Assembly: GCA_030740335.1 (NCBI GenBank)
Contig: JASLXL010000065.1
Location: forward strand, 1-5,152
DNA from: SAR202 cluster bacterium
GTDB taxonomy: Bacteria; Chloroflexota; Dehalococcoidia; SAR202; CAJWER01
DNA length: 5,152 nucleotides
Reading direction: 5' to 3'
The notes beneath the pieces were generated by a model. It was given only the letters and a program-made list of their open reading frames with translations, had not been told where the DNA came from and ran no database searches. How positions within the stretch are numbered: the stretch's first letter is position 1; every line of letters begins with the position of its first letter. The position numbers were made by a program, and so were the translations under genes. Below are positions 5,149-5,152 of this stretch, one piece after another.

Positions 5149-5152
5149 CTTC

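Overview
The window is a 5.15-kb piece of a bacterial genome with four protein genes linked to carbohydrate or general metabolism: a partial glycoside-hydrolase-like gene, a mannonate-dehydratase-type isomerase-fold enzyme, a pyridoxamine-phosphate-oxidase-fold flavin/F420 protein and a DUF6259-type glycoside hydrolase. It also holds one broken gene, one candidate leader ORF and about 1 kb of repeat-rich intergenic DNA. No rRNA, tRNA, phage gene or transposase is visible. A Chloroflexota-type organism (SAR202/Dehalococcoidia-like) is my best guess, from the Pro/Thr-rich linker plus W-G membrane anchor at 2637-2909, the hydrolase types and the moderately high GC. This is inference and could be wrong; a planctomycete-like bacterium is the main alternative.

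Layout. Bases 1-494 (+) are the 3' end of a large secreted-hydrolase-like protein. Bases 495-872 are non-coding and hold a 94-nt imperfect palindrome (501-594) and several small hairpins. Bases 873-1865 (-) encode a mannonate-dehydratase-family enzyme that keeps all the metal ligands. Bases 1866-2111 form a divergent regulatory region with two dyads, a second repeat copy and a hairpin. Bases 2112-2204 (+) are a 30-codon leader ORF behind a near-perfect ribosome binding site, overlapping the start of the PPOX-fold gene at 2197-2613 (+). Bases 2637-2909 (+) are the orphan 3' end of a surface protein. A third repeat copy follows at 2908-2961. Bases 3028-5148 (-) are the DUF6259-type hydrolase, with clearly lower GC than its neighbours.

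How it fits together. Two hydrolase-like proteins and a mannonate-dehydratase-type enzyme suggest a glycan or sugar-acid degradation neighbourhood, but the genes lie on both strands and do not form one operon. The most unusual signal is the short palindromic repeat: three copies of a nearly identical 26-27-bp core within 2.4 kb, all intergenic and each embedded in a larger imperfect inverted repeat. Two copies sit between converging gene ends and one lies in the leader of the PPOX gene. The leader (repeat, 9-bp hairpin, strong ribosome binding site, 30-codon ORF, overlap with the PPOX start) looks like a possible post-transcriptional control unit.
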